From assembly GCF_015500075.1 (NCBI RefSeq), contig NZ_CP045496.1, positions 3,296,001 to 3,360,000 on the forward strand: a stretch of 64,000 nucleotides of DNA, read 5' to 3'. Within the stretch, counting starts at the first letter, position 1; each line of letters starts with the position of its first letter. Both the position numbers and the translations under genes were made by a program. Shown here piece after piece: positions 51,970-60,898 of this stretch. This stretch comes from Mesorhizobium sp. INR15. GTDB taxonomy: Bacteria > Pseudomonadota > Alphaproteobacteria > Rhizobiales > Rhizobiaceae. Under the pieces are notes generated by a model. The model did no database searches and was not told where the DNA came from. It was given only the letters and a program-made list of their open reading frames with translations.

Positions 51970-53191
51970 TCGGCGGATCGAAGGCACGCGTTGCACTTTC
52001 CATCATGCCCATGCCGTCGAAAAGGTTCCAGAATGCCCAGGGGAAACCGAGGTCCTCGGCGGCCTGACGGACATCCCTGATATAGCGGGCACGGTCCGGG
52101 TTTGGTGCGGCCACATAGTTGGTGTCGGTGCGCAGCGCGCCGAATTCGCCCATCACGATCCGCTCCGGCGCGATGCCATGCGCATCACCCCATGCGCGGA
52201 CCTGGCGCAGGTATTTGTCGACAAACCAGCGGTCCGGCTGGGCGTCGAAATAGACCTTCAGCACGCGCTCGGTTTCGGCATAGGCGGCTTGCTTGGCTTC
52301 CTTTGAGGTTTCGGTGTCCTCAGCCATGCGCGTCCTGACCGACGCAAGCGTCTGTTCGAGCGAACCGGCGGAGGCCGGCCATGGCACGTTGTTGAGCGAG
52401 CGGTAGACAGGCTCGCGCATCCATGGCGCGCCCTGATGGCTGAACAGGTAAGGTTCGTAGAAGTGGAAGGTGAACAGGATCGGCTCGAACGGCGTCAGCG
52501 GCGCCGGGTCAAGCTCGATCATCCCCTGCACCATGCTGCCGCAGCCGCCGGTGACGAGCAGCGGCAAGGTTGGCGCCGCCACCCGCGCCGCCGTCAGAAG
52601 TTCAAGCTGGATGTTCGACCAGACGTCGGAGGCGCAGTCCTGCGGCGGCTCGTTGATCGGCTCAAGCGCCACAAGGTTGGCCCGGAATGGCTCCAGCCGG
52701 CCGGCGAACTCGCCGATCAGCGCCCGATACTGGCCGAAGACGGGCGCATCGACACTGGAATACATGCGGTCGGGGTTCCAGTAGTGGGTGGCGCCGTTGC
52801 CTTGCACGTTGACGATGACGCCGAGGCCGGCGTCGATGGCGGCGGTGACAGCCGCGACCACGCTGTCCAGCAACAAGCCGCGCCTGTTGGCGTCGGCCGC
52901 AAGGAAAGGGCCGGGATCGACAGGCAGGCGGATGAAATCCAGGCCGGTTTCGCGCAATCGGCGCAAGTCCGCCGGTGTTGGAACCGGCCGTTCCGGCTGG
53001 AACGGCGGCCAGTCATAGTCGGTGCGTGGGGCGGGGAATTCTCGCGTCAGCGAGAACCAGGGCCAGGCGTTGACACCACGTTGAAAGCGTCGTTCGCCCA
53101 GAGCGGCCAATGACGCGGCTGAACCGGAACCGAGTATGGCCGCGGTGGAAAGCGCGGTCTTCAGAATCCGCCGCCGCGACCAGCCTGTCAT
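51932..53191 (-). CDS. TAT-exported glycoside hydrolase family 5 (cellulase-like)
   Basis: 419 residues with a twin-arginine signal (SRRRILKTALSTAAILG). The GH5 barrel follows, with the acid/base Glu in ALEPINEPP (near 178) and the nucleophile Glu in VMGEFGAL (near 355). HFYEPYLFSHQG provides another substrate-cleft block. It probably trims or releases the beta-linked polysaccharide made by this cluster. ATG 53191 overlaps the preceding glycosyltransferase stop by four bases (ATGA). It overlaps the convergent polymerase gene by 38 bases at its 3' end. Confidence 0.9.
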   Translation of the reverse strand: MTGWSRRRILKTALSTAAILGSGSAASLAALGERRFQRGVNAWPWFSLTREFPAPRTDYDWPPFQPERPVPTPADLRRLRETGLDFIRLPVDPGPFLAADANRRGLLLDSVVAAVTAAIDAGLGVIVNVQGNGATHYWNPDRMYSSVDAPVFGQYRALIGEFAGRLEPFRANLVALEPINEPPQDCASDVWSNIQLELLTAARVAAPTLPLLVTGGCGSMVQGMIELDPAPLTPFEPILFTFHFYEPYLFSHQGAPWMREPVYRSLNNVPWPASAGSLEQTLASVRTRMAEDTETSKEAKQAAYAETERVLKVYFDAQPDRWFVDKYLRQVRAWGDAHGIAPERIVMGEFGALRTDTNYVAAPNPDRARYIRDVRQAAEDLGFPWAFWNLFDGMGMMESATRAFDPPIIEALGLTMPAD

Positions 53192-54357
53192 GCTGTGCCG
53201 GGCGACGTGTCGTCGATCGCCATGGCTTCTGTGTTTGTCACACCGAGCAGCCGATATGCTTCTTTCTCGTATGCAAGCAGCACATCATCCCAGCGGAAGG
53301 CTTCCTGGGCGCGGGCCCTTGCCGCTTGGCCGCATGTCCTGACCAGTTCGTCGTCATCAATGGCCTGCTGCATCCGGTCGCTGCAACTGTCGGTATCCGT
53401 GAAATAGATCGCGGCCGCACCGGCAACCCATCGATTGTAGGGATTGTCGTGCGCGATCACCATGTTCCCGGCGGCCAGCGCCTCGACCAGGGACGGGTTG
53501 GTTCCGCCGACCGTGTGGCCATGCAGATAGGCGCGGGCATGATACCTCAGCGCCTTTACCGTCGGCTGGTCGTAAATGGCGCCGGGAAGAACGACCGTTT
53601 CGTTGGCCGCCTTGCGAATGGCGACGTGATAGGGGTTTTCGTCGAGCAGCGTGCCAAGGACGACCAGTTTCACGTCGCGCTTGGCACGGCAAAAAGCCTC
53701 GACGATCGGCAGGATGTTGTTGTCCGGTTCGATGCGCGCGATCGAGACCAAGTACTTTCCAGGCTCCAGCCCAAGCGCCCGGACCGGCGCCTCCGGTGCC
53801 GAGGTGACCGGATCGCCGCCATAGGGGATGGTGGCGATTGCCTTGCGCGGCCGGCGCGTCGACAAATGGTCGGCAATGCGGGGGTGATCGGCGACGAGGC
53901 GATGCGAGGTCCAGGCCGCGATCCATTCGTTGAGCCAGAACCAGGTGCGCGCGGCTATCCCCCATTTGGGGCGCCGCCACTCGATGCCGTCCATATTGGT
54001 GATGATCTTGCGTTGCATCAGCCTGAGCCAGATCAGGAAGAGCGCGCCATTGTAGCCAAGCACAAGGCAAACGGCCGACCGCCTGGCCGCGTCGCGGACA
54101 CATTGCCAATCGAATTCCAGCGTTGCGCGCGGGCCCTTCGAGGCAACCTGGATATGGATGAGCTCGATGCCACGCCAGGTTTCGCTGCGCACCCTCTGGT
54201 CGACCCGCTCGACCTCTTCCTGGCAATAGACGCCAACCTTCCAGCCACGTCCGGCAAGGAACAACGCCAGTTTTTCGGCGAAGGTCTCGAAGCCGCCATG
54301 GGACGCAGGGATGCCGCGTGTTCCCAGGATCAGGATAGAAGGCGTTTTGGGCATCAT
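53188..54357 (-). CDS. glycosyltransferase (DUF1972 N-domain, GT4-type)
   Basis: 389 residues starting ILILGTRGIPASHGGFETFA, the signature of the DUF1972/rhamnosyltransferase N-terminal domain. The C-terminal GT-B half has SIARIEPDNNILPIVEAF, VLGTLLDENPYH and the sugar-nucleotide motif GHTVGGTNPSLVEALAAGN with the conserved Glu. It acts at the cytoplasmic side of the membrane to add one sugar to a lipid-linked repeat. Starts ATG 54357 or 54354 are equivalent. The next gene downstream, GH5, overlaps by four bases. Confidence 0.9.
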   Translation of the reverse strand: MMPKTPSILILGTRGIPASHGGFETFAEKLALFLAGRGWKVGVYCQEEVERVDQRVRSETWRGIELIHIQVASKGPRATLEFDWQCVRDAARRSAVCLVLGYNGALFLIWLRLMQRKIITNMDGIEWRRPKWGIAARTWFWLNEWIAAWTSHRLVADHPRIADHLSTRRPRKAIATIPYGGDPVTSAPEAPVRALGLEPGKYLVSIARIEPDNNILPIVEAFCRAKRDVKLVVLGTLLDENPYHVAIRKAANETVVLPGAIYDQPTVKALRYHARAYLHGHTVGGTNPSLVEALAAGNMVIAHDNPYNRWVAGAAAIYFTDTDSCSDRMQQAIDDDELVRTCGQAARARAQEAFRWDDVLLAYEKEAYRLLGVTNTEAMAIDDTSPGTA

Positions 54358-54404
54358 GGCCGGCGAGCTTTCAGGTGTTCAGTGTCCAATCAGTGCTTGC
54401 AGCA

Positions 54405-54575
54405 TCATCCACGCCACTTCGCAACTTCCGTGCCAGCTTCATCGTATTGAGGCCTGGTGGGCATGATCTTCGCTTCAGGTTGTGAAAAAACAGTGTTAAA
54501 ACCGTTGGTTGTTTCACTGTCGGTCAACTTTCGGGGCGTATCTGTCTCGAAACGGGCCATACTCTCAACGAACAT
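54405..54575 (-). CDS. candidate small protein, 56 aa, upstream of glycosyltransferase
   Basis: ATG 54575 follows AGAGGAAG about eight bases upstream. The frame reads MFVESMARFETDTPRKLT and continues to AGTEVAKWRG. It is hydrophilic and without a recognisable family. The stop lies 47 bases before the glycosyltransferase start, so it could be the first gene of that minus-strand operon. It is short, so it may be chance. Otherwise the 430-base gap 54358-54787 between two divergent operons contains only presumed promoters. Confidence 0.35.
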   Translation of the reverse strand: MFVESMARFETDTPRKLTDSETTNGFNTVFSQPEAKIMPTRPQYDEAGTEVAKWRG

Positions 54576-54787
54576 GCAAGCTTCTTCCTCTTGGCTCCCA
54601 CAGCTTGATGCACGCGGGTGTACACTGGTGTAGGGAATAAATCGGCATTCGAGGAGCAGCGCTGTGAGCAAATGTCCAAGCCATGAGCCACTACAGCGTG
54701 AAATCCTGTGTGGTCCTGGATTGAAAGCTCCTGAATAGTGATGCCGGCAAAACAGGAGGATTTTCAAATCCACCACGCTAGCGGGAT

Positions 54788-55993
54788 ATGACGATGCGGA
54801 TTGCCTGCGTTCATCAGGGCTATGAACTCTACGGTTCCGACCGCAGCTTCGCGGAGAGCGTCGCCGCGCTGCGCGCCACGTTCCCGTCCGCCGATATCGA
54901 AGTGGTGTTGCCGCGCAGCGGGCCAATCGTCCAGATCCTGGAAGGCAGTGCCAGCCGCATCGTGTTCGAGCCGCTCTGGGTGCTGCGGCGCCAGGCCATC
55001 CTGCGCCTTGCGACGGTCGAGATGGCGCGATTGCCGGTCGCGGTGTGGCGGGCATGGCGGCGCCTCAGGGCGTGTGACCTGGTCTACGTCAACACCTCCA
55101 TCGTCGCCGACTATGCCTTGGCCGCGCGCTTCCTGCCGCACAAGGCACTGCTGCATATCCACGAGATTCCCGAAGGCGCCATGCGCAGGGTGCTCGTCGG
55201 ACTGATGCGTTGGAGCCATGCGGATCTCATTTTCAACTCCCGTGCCACGCGCGCCGCGTTCGGCGACCGCGGTTCCGTTGGCCCCAATTCCGGCGGCTCA
55301 AGGGGCCCAAATACATACGTGATTTACAATGGCGTCGCCGGCCCGCCGGCGGCCGAAGCCATGACCTATGATGGCAAGCGCCCGTTGCGGGTGCTGCTTT
55401 TGGGCCGCATCAACCGGATCAAGGGCCAGGAAGTCCTGCTGCAGGCGGTTGCTTCGATGCCGCCGGCACTGCAGGCCAGGGTCGAAGTACGGCTGGTGGG
55501 CGGTGCATTCGAAAGCACCGAGCGTGAGCGCGCCTTGGCCGATCTGGTGCGGACAATGGGACTGGCCGGGCGGGTCAGTGTGCTACCCTTCGTGCCGGAC
55601 CCGTCCGAGCATTATCGCTGGGCCGATATCGTCACGGTTCCGTCGCGACGTCCGGAATCGCTGGGACGCGTCGCCATTGAGGCGATGGCTTATGGCCGGC
55701 CGCCGCTGGTGTCGGCCATTGGCGGGCTTGTGGAAGTCGTCAGCGACGGCGAGACCGGCTGGCACGTTCCGCCTGGTGACGCCGAAGCCCTGGCGAAGAA
55801 ACTGGAAGAGATCATCCTGCGGCCCGACGCCTGGCGCGGTTTCGTTGCCGCCGGCCGGTCGCGATACGAAGAGATTTTCAGTGAGCCGGTCGCGGCGGCG
55901 GCGATCGCGGCGATCGCTACGGACAAGCTCAAGGCCGTGATGGCCAAGCCTGGCCGGACGCATGCCGTGCGCCAGGCGGAGACCCGCCCGTGA
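54788..55993 (+). CDS. glycosyltransferase family 4 protein
   Basis: 401 residues with a GT-B fold. The N-terminus MRIACVHQGYELYGSDRSF has the Gly-rich donor-side start. The C-terminal half contains VLLLGRINRIKGQEVLLQAV (near 203) and VPSRRPESLGRVAIEAMAYG (near 290), with the conserved Glu residues that bind the nucleotide sugar. It transfers a sugar to the growing lipid-linked unit in the cytoplasm. The next gene, a flippase, starts with GTG overlapping this stop codon (GTGA), so the pair is coupled. Confidence 0.92.
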   Translation: MTMRIACVHQGYELYGSDRSFAESVAALRATFPSADIEVVLPRSGPIVQILEGSASRIVFEPLWVLRRQAILRLATVEMARLPVAVWRAWRRLRACDLVYVNTSIVADYALAARFLPHKALLHIHEIPEGAMRRVLVGLMRWSHADLIFNSRATRAAFGDRGSVGPNSGGSRGPNTYVIYNGVAGPPAAEAMTYDGKRPLRVLLLGRINRIKGQEVLLQAVASMPPALQARVEVRLVGGAFESTERERALADLVRTMGLAGRVSVLPFVPDPSEHYRWADIVTVPSRRPESLGRVAIEAMAYGRPPLVSAIGGLVEVVSDGETGWHVPPGDAEALAKKLEEIILRPDAWRGFVAAGRSRYEEIFSEPVAAAAIAAIATDKLKAVMAKPGRTHAVRQAETRP

Positions 55994-57294
55994 CCTTAAG
56001 CGGCCATCTGCTGCGGCGCCTGGTGTTGATGATCGGCGGCGAAGCCATGCAGAGCGGCTTTCATTTCGCGCTGAACATCGCGCTGCTGCGCGTGCTGTCG
56101 GCACAGGAATACGGAATCTTCGCGATCGCGATGGTGATGGGAGGCGTGGGGCTGGCCTATATCAGATCTCTCACCGCCGTTCCGGCCATCATATGGATGG
56201 GCAAGAGTACGAACCGAGCCGGCGTCGACGCTCACGACGTGACGTTTGGAACAGCCGCACTGGTGGTGGCTTTCGTCATGGCCGCCGCAACGGCGCTGCT
56301 GATGCGGCTGTGGGGTGACCCTGGCGGTATAGCCGCCGGCTGCTTCGTCGGGGCATGGTCCCTGCGCAGCCATATGCGGACGGCATTCTTCGCTCGCCGT
56401 CTGCAGAAAACCGTCAGCATCAGCGATTTGGCGTTCACGCTGAGTGGCGCGGCGCTGACGGCGCTGGCAATCTGGAAAGCCCCCAACGTCCTGGAAACGG
56501 TGTTCGATGCGCTTGCCGTGGCCAATGTGCTTGGTATCGCAGTCCTGGTTTACCTCGCCAAGCACACGGTTCGCGTCAGCTTTCGAGCGCCGACCCGCCG
56601 ACGCTACGCCAGGCTATGGCGCCAGCTTCGCTGGTCCGGGTTCAGCGCGACCACGACCACCATCCAGGGGCAGAGCATGGCGCTGCTCGTGGCAAGCATT
56701 GCCGGACCTGCTGCTTACGCACCCATAGCAGCCGTCCTGGTGCTGTTCGCGCCGCTGCGCATCGTCAGCATCGCCTTCGTCAACATGACGCAACCCGATC
56801 TCGCGAAACTGATGGCGAATAATGAAGTCGCTAAAGTTTGGAAGCAGGCCAAGATCTGGGCCGTGGTCATGGGGCTCTGCAGCCTGGTTTACGGATTCGG
56901 CGTGCTGTTTATCTTGCCGATGATAAGGCCCCAGGCTCTGCAGGATGCTTCCGTAACCTTCATTGGGCTGTTCGCCATCGCGAATTACGTGCCGGTCATG
57001 CTCTACATCATGCCCCGCGTGATCCTCGAAATACTCGGCGATTTCCGCCTCATCGCGATCATCACCACGGCCGCCGCGATCGTTGGGCTGATCCTGATCG
57101 CAATCCTGCTGGGGATCGCTTCACCGCCATGGTCGCTTGCCGGGGCGGCGACGTCCGAGATGGTCGTGCTGGTAGCCACCTGGTATTTCGCGCGCCGCCA
57201 GATGCGGGCGCGCGAGCGTCCGGATCAGCTGCATCACGCGCCGTCATTGTCGTGGCCACGGGAACAAACCTCCCTTGCCACCAAAAAGAGGTAG
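55990..57294 (+). CDS. polysaccharide flippase (Wzx-like, MATE/MOP superfamily)
   Basis: The 434-residue protein has about 12 hydrophobic segments, starting with LVLMIGGEAMQSGFHFALNI and ALLRVLSAQEYGIFAIAMV. This is the usual N-terminal pattern of Wzx/lipopolysaccharide flippases. It moves lipid-linked repeat units across the inner membrane. The GTG start at 55990 is coupled to the glycosyltransferase gene. The acyltransferase-like gene follows after six bases. Confidence 0.87.
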   Translation: MTLSGHLLRRLVLMIGGEAMQSGFHFALNIALLRVLSAQEYGIFAIAMVMGGVGLAYIRSLTAVPAIIWMGKSTNRAGVDAHDVTFGTAALVVAFVMAAATALLMRLWGDPGGIAAGCFVGAWSLRSHMRTAFFARRLQKTVSISDLAFTLSGAALTALAIWKAPNVLETVFDALAVANVLGIAVLVYLAKHTVRVSFRAPTRRRYARLWRQLRWSGFSATTTTIQGQSMALLVASIAGPAAYAPIAAVLVLFAPLRIVSIAFVNMTQPDLAKLMANNEVAKVWKQAKIWAVVMGLCSLVYGFGVLFILPMIRPQALQDASVTFIGLFAIANYVPVMLYIMPRVILEILGDFRLIAIITTAAAIVGLILIAILLGIASPPWSLAGAATSEMVVLVATWYFARRQMRARERPDQLHHAPSLSWPREQTSLATKKR

Positions 57295-57300
57295 GAAAAT

Positions 57301-58536
57301 GTGTCGGGCCAAACAATGAAAGTAGCGCCAATGTCCGAAGCACCGACAGCCGCCGGGCAGCCCTTGGGTGCCACCGACCGCGCTGCCGTCGCGGGGGGAG
57401 GCGCGTATACAGCGCGGCTGCATACCAGCCTCGAAGCGGTCCAGCCGCTCTGGCTTCGATGCCAGGCAAATGGCGTCTGCACCGCCTATCAATGCTACGC
57501 GTGGGTGGAGGGAATTGCCCAACGGTTGATGCCCAAGGGAGCCGAACTGCTCGTCGTGGAAGTGATCGACGCCGCGACAGGCGAACTCCGGATGCTGGTG
57601 CCGCTGATGCGGCGCTCTCGCTTTGGCCATCGCGTCATCGAATGGCTGAGCTGCGGCGTCTGTGATTACTCAGCGCCGCTGCTTGCGGATGCAACTCCCT
57701 GGACAAGCCAGGCCGCCGAAGCGGCCTGGGCCGCGATCCGATCCGTCCTGCCGCGCGCCGACCGGATCCAGATTACAGGAATTCCGCGACAGATATCGGG
57801 CATGGACAATCCGCTGGCGCTGCTGGCGGCAGCACGCGATTCGACACAGGTCACGTCCGGCGTCGTCCTTGACGGCGACCCCGAGACACTCCTCAAGCGG
57901 ATATGCAAACCGTCCTTCCTCAAGAATTTCAACAAGGATTCCCGCCGGCTCGAGCGGCACGGCACCGTGGATCTGGTCGAGGCCAACACACCGACCCTGA
58001 CGGAGCTTATCTTCGGCACCCTGGTTGAGCTTAGGCTGAAGCGTTTCCGCGAACTCGGGCGTTTTGATCTGCTGGCCCAGTCAGCGGTCGCCGATTTCTA
58101 TCGGAACGCGGCCATTCAGGGCCTGTCGGATGGATCGGTGCGGCTCTTCGGGTTGCGTGTCGGAGACGCCTGGGTCGCCGTGCAATACATGCTGGCGCGG
58201 AAGAACACCGTGCATACGATCTTGATCGCGATTGATCAGGACGTGGTCTCCAACGCCGCGACCGGCCTTGTGATCATCGGCAAGCTGATGGAGTGGGGCT
58301 GCCGGCAAGGCTTTGGCTATTTCGACCTGTCTGTGGGCAGCCAGCACTACAAGGAAAATATCGGCGCCGGGAGTTCGCTTCTGGCCAAGATCGAGGAAAC
58401 GCTGACGCCGCTCGGCAAGGGCGTGTTCGCCATCTCCGCCCTGCGTGACCGGACCGAAGCCATGGTGCGGGCGAACCCGCGGCTGCTCCAGGCAGGCCAG
58501 GGGCTGGTGCGCGGACTGAGGAAACTGAAGCCCTGA
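57301..58536 (+). CDS. FemAB/BioF2-like GNAT acyltransferase in polysaccharide cluster
   Basis: 411 residues; the C-terminal half has the Acetyltransf_6 pattern. FLKNFNKDSRRLERHG lies near 205, VELRLKRFRELGRFDL near 245, and GLVIIGKLMEWGCRQGFGYFDLSVG near 325. These proteins, often found in exopolysaccharide clusters (cellulose biosynthesis protein CelD type), probably acylate a sugar intermediate. GTG 57301 follows GAGGTAGGA. It is the last gene of the plus-strand part of the cluster. Confidence 0.83.
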   Translation: MSGQTMKVAPMSEAPTAAGQPLGATDRAAVAGGGAYTARLHTSLEAVQPLWLRCQANGVCTAYQCYAWVEGIAQRLMPKGAELLVVEVIDAATGELRMLVPLMRRSRFGHRVIEWLSCGVCDYSAPLLADATPWTSQAAEAAWAAIRSVLPRADRIQITGIPRQISGMDNPLALLAAARDSTQVTSGVVLDGDPETLLKRICKPSFLKNFNKDSRRLERHGTVDLVEANTPTLTELIFGTLVELRLKRFRELGRFDLLAQSAVADFYRNAAIQGLSDGSVRLFGLRVGDAWVAVQYMLARKNTVHTILIAIDQDVVSNAATGLVIIGKLMEWGCRQGFGYFDLSVGSQHYKENIGAGSSLLAKIEETLTPLGKGVFAISALRDRTEAMVRANPRLLQAGQGLVRGLRKLKP

Positions 58537-58556
58537 GCCATGGTGTTCACCGTCGC

Positions 58557-59015
58557 ATGAATGAGATCGAGTTCCGCCGCGCGCAGGCATCAGACCTGCC
58601 GGCCATTGTGGCGCTGCTTGCCGACGACCCGCTGGGCGCGGCGCGCGAGGATAGCTCGATGCCTCTGGCGCGCGGCTATACCGATGCCTTCAACGCCATC
58701 GATGCCGATGCCAACCAGTTGCTCGCCGTGGCGGTCGACGGCGCCGATGTGATCGGCACGTTGCAGATCAGCTTCCTCGCCGGAATTTCTCGCAAGGGCG
58801 GCTGGCGCGGGCAGATCGAAGCGGTCCGCGTCGCTAGCGGCAGGCGCTCCGACGGCATCGGCAAAAAGATGTTCGAATGGGCGGTCGAGCAATGCCGCTC
58901 ACGCGGCTGCGGGGTCGTGCAACTCACCACCGACAAGGGGCGAGCCGACGCGCATCGCTTCTATGAAGGCCTTGGCTTCGCCGCCAGCCACATTGGTTAC
59001 AAGAAGACCTTGTAG
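58557..59015 (+). CDS. GNAT family N-acetyltransferase
   Basis: The 152-residue protein has the N-terminal IEFRRAQASDLPAIVALLAD. Motif A is AVRVASGRRSDGIGKKMFEW with the acetyl-CoA pyrophosphate loop. The C-terminal RADAHRFYEGLGFAASHIGY is typical of GNATs. It uses acetyl-CoA to acetylate an amine. ATG 58557 is 20 bases after the acyltransferase gene, so it may be co-transcribed with the cluster by read-through. The substrate is unknown. Confidence 0.9.
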   Translation: MNEIEFRRAQASDLPAIVALLADDPLGAAREDSSMPLARGYTDAFNAIDADANQLLAVAVDGADVIGTLQISFLAGISRKGGWRGQIEAVRVASGRRSDGIGKKMFEWAVEQCRSRGCGVVQLTTDKGRADAHRFYEGLGFAASHIGYKKTL

Positions 59016-59104
59016 CCAATTGTATCATTGTCTGCCGCGGGCCGGTGACGGCTGGCGCAGTCCTGAAAACCGGCCAGGCCCTATTCAAATGGCTGGAGAC
59101 AGCT

Positions 59105-59133
59105 GATATAGGTCAGTTAGGTTGACCTATATC
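59105..59133. promoter_or_regulatory. perfect inverted repeat, operator of the aminotransferase gene
   Basis: GATATAGGTCA and TGACCTATATC form perfect 11-base arms separated by seven bases. It ends 21 bases upstream of the preferred TTG start and just before its ribosome-binding site. A GntR/Lrp/TetR-type repressor could bind here; none is encoded next to it. Confidence 0.7.
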
Positions 59134-59154
59134 GAAAACGTCGGGGAGGCGTTC

Positions 59155-60381
59155 TTGACCCTTTTGAACCTGTTGGCTTCGCGCTCGTCGCGCATGAAAG
59201 CGTCCGAAATCCGTGAGCTGCTCAAGCTGCTCGACCAGCCTGACATCATTTCCTTCGCCGGCGGCATTCCCGACCCGGCGCTGTTTCCGGCCGAGGCGAT
59301 CCGCGATGCCTACGCCGACGTGCTGGGCGGCCCGGAGGCGGGGGCGGCGCTGCAGTATCAGGTCTCGGAAGGCTATCTGCCGCTGCGGCGCTGGCTTGTC
59401 GGCACGATGGGCCGCCTTGGTGTCCCGTGCGACGAGAGCAATATCCTCATCACGTCAGGCTCGCAGCAGGCGCTGGACTATCTTGGCAAGCTGTTCCTGT
59501 CGCCGGGCGACACCGCACTCGTTACCTGGCCGACCTATCTTGGCGCGCTGCAGGCCTTCAACGCCTATGAGCCACGCTACGATCGGCTGAGGCCGGAAGG
59601 CGGCAACATGACGCCGGACGCCTATCGCGCGGCGGCAGCGGCGCCGACGGCTTCTTCTCCGGCGGGCGGGCGGCCTAAATTCGCCTATCTGGTGCCTGAC
59701 TTCGCCAACCCGACCGGCAACACGCTGAACCGCCAGCAGCGCGAAGCGGTGCTCGATCTCGCCGGCGAGCTCGACATCGCTGTCATCGAGGACGCCGCCT
59801 ACCGCGCGCTGCGCTATGATGGCGAGGGCGAGCCGTCGATCCTGGCGCTCGACTGCGCCCGCTCCGGCGGCATCGACAAGGCACGCACCATCTTTTGCGG
59901 CTCGTTCTCGAAAATCCTGTCGCCAGGCATGCGCGTCGGCTGGGTCTGCGCGCCGCGCCATGTGATCGAGAAACTGGTGCTGATGAAGCAGGCCTCCGAC
60001 CTCCACAGCCCGTCGATCAACCAGGTGGTGATGCACCGTGTCGCCGAAGCGGTCTTCGACACCCAGGTGGAGAAACTCATCGGCGCCTATCGCGAGCGCC
60101 GCGACGGTCTGCTGGCAGCCCTCGAAGCCAACATGCCGAAGGGCGTGACATGGACACGGCCCGACGGCGGCATGTTCGTCTGGGTAACTTTGCCCGAGGG
60201 CTCGGATGCCACGGCGCTTCTGGCGCGGGCGGTGAAGGAGGCGCGCGTCGCCTTCGTGCCCGGCAGCGCATTCTACGCGGATGGCGGCGGCCGCAACACG
60301 CTGCGGCTCTCCTTCACGCTCGCCGACCGGCGCGCGGTGATGGAAGGCATTCCAAGGCTCGCGGCGCTGCTGAAAGACTAG
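59155..60381 (+). CDS. PLP-dependent aminotransferase (2-aminoadipate/LysN-like, fold type I)
   Basis: About 408 residues. SFAGGIPDPALFPAEAIRDA lies near 40, LITSGSQQALDYLGKLFL near 100, and PDFANPTGNTLNRQQR near 185. VIEDAAYRALRYDG is near 215, and the PLP lysine is in FCGSFSKILSPGMRVGW near 255. This pattern matches aminotransferases related to 2-aminoadipate and aromatic amino-acid transaminases. TTG 59155 follows GGGGAGG by five bases and leaves the palindromic operator outside the coding region. The longer TTG 59122 start would place the operator inside the gene. Confidence 0.92.
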   Translation: MTLLNLLASRSSRMKASEIRELLKLLDQPDIISFAGGIPDPALFPAEAIRDAYADVLGGPEAGAALQYQVSEGYLPLRRWLVGTMGRLGVPCDESNILITSGSQQALDYLGKLFLSPGDTALVTWPTYLGALQAFNAYEPRYDRLRPEGGNMTPDAYRAAAAAPTASSPAGGRPKFAYLVPDFANPTGNTLNRQQREAVLDLAGELDIAVIEDAAYRALRYDGEGEPSILALDCARSGGIDKARTIFCGSFSKILSPGMRVGWVCAPRHVIEKLVLMKQASDLHSPSINQVVMHRVAEAVFDTQVEKLIGAYRERRDGLLAALEANMPKGVTWTRPDGGMFVWVTLPEGSDATALLARAVKEARVAFVPGSAFYADGGGRNTLRLSFTLADRRAVMEGIPRLAALLKD

Positions 60382-60466
60382 TTTCTGGACATCGCGTCGC
60401 TGCGGCCTGGAGCCAGATGCGTAAGCCGTCAGAGCGCTTCCGGGCTGTGATCACGTTTTCAGGCCT

Positions 60467-60859
60467 TTACGCACCAGCCTGCTGCGCCAGCACGATGATG
60501 TTGCCGCAACTGTCGTCGAAGAAGGCGGCTGTCACGGGTCCCATCTCTTGTGGCGGGCCGAGAAACGCGACGCCCAGTGCTTCGAGCCGCTTGTGTTCTG
60601 CAAGGATATCTATGGTGGTGACGAGCGCCGCCGGAAAATGGGCGTCGTGGAGCGCCTTTTGCGCGGCGCGCGCCGGCGGAAACGTGTTGGGTTCGAGCAC
60701 CAGTTCGGCGCCGCCATCGTCGTCGGGTGAGACGACCGTCAGCCAGCGGATCTCGCCGTTGAGATGATCATGCCCTTTCTTGAAGCCCAGCACCGATGTG
60801 TAGAAGGCAAGCGCCTTGTCCTGGTCGTCGACCTTGATGAGGATGTGGCGGAGCTGCAT
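60467..60859 (-). CDS. VOC family (glyoxalase/bleomycin-resistance-like) protein
   Basis: The 130-residue protein has two beta-alpha-beta-beta-beta modules: HILIKVDDQDKALAFYTSVL at the N-terminus and FFDDSCGNIIVLAQQ at the end. The metal position in many VOC proteins is His and Glu in these blocks. ATG 60859 is preceded by AAAGGAAAA. It is the fourth gene of the ArsR operon and starts 40 bases after the hydrolase gene. It may metabolise or resist a small electrophile; no substrate is known. Confidence 0.88.
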   Translation of the reverse strand: MQLRHILIKVDDQDKALAFYTSVLGFKKGHDHLNGEIRWLTVVSPDDDGGAELVLEPNTFPPARAAQKALHDAHFPAALVTTIDILAEHKRLEALGVAFLGPPQEMGPVTAAFFDDSCGNIIVLAQQAGA

Positions 60860-60898
60860 GGTTTTTCCTTTGTCAGGTTCGCGGGGCAACCGTGGCGG

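Noticed and set aside
60400..60466. Possible family D repeat downstream of the aminotransferase
   Set aside because: Only a few short words (agagcg, tttacgc) agree; not enough to claim a copy.
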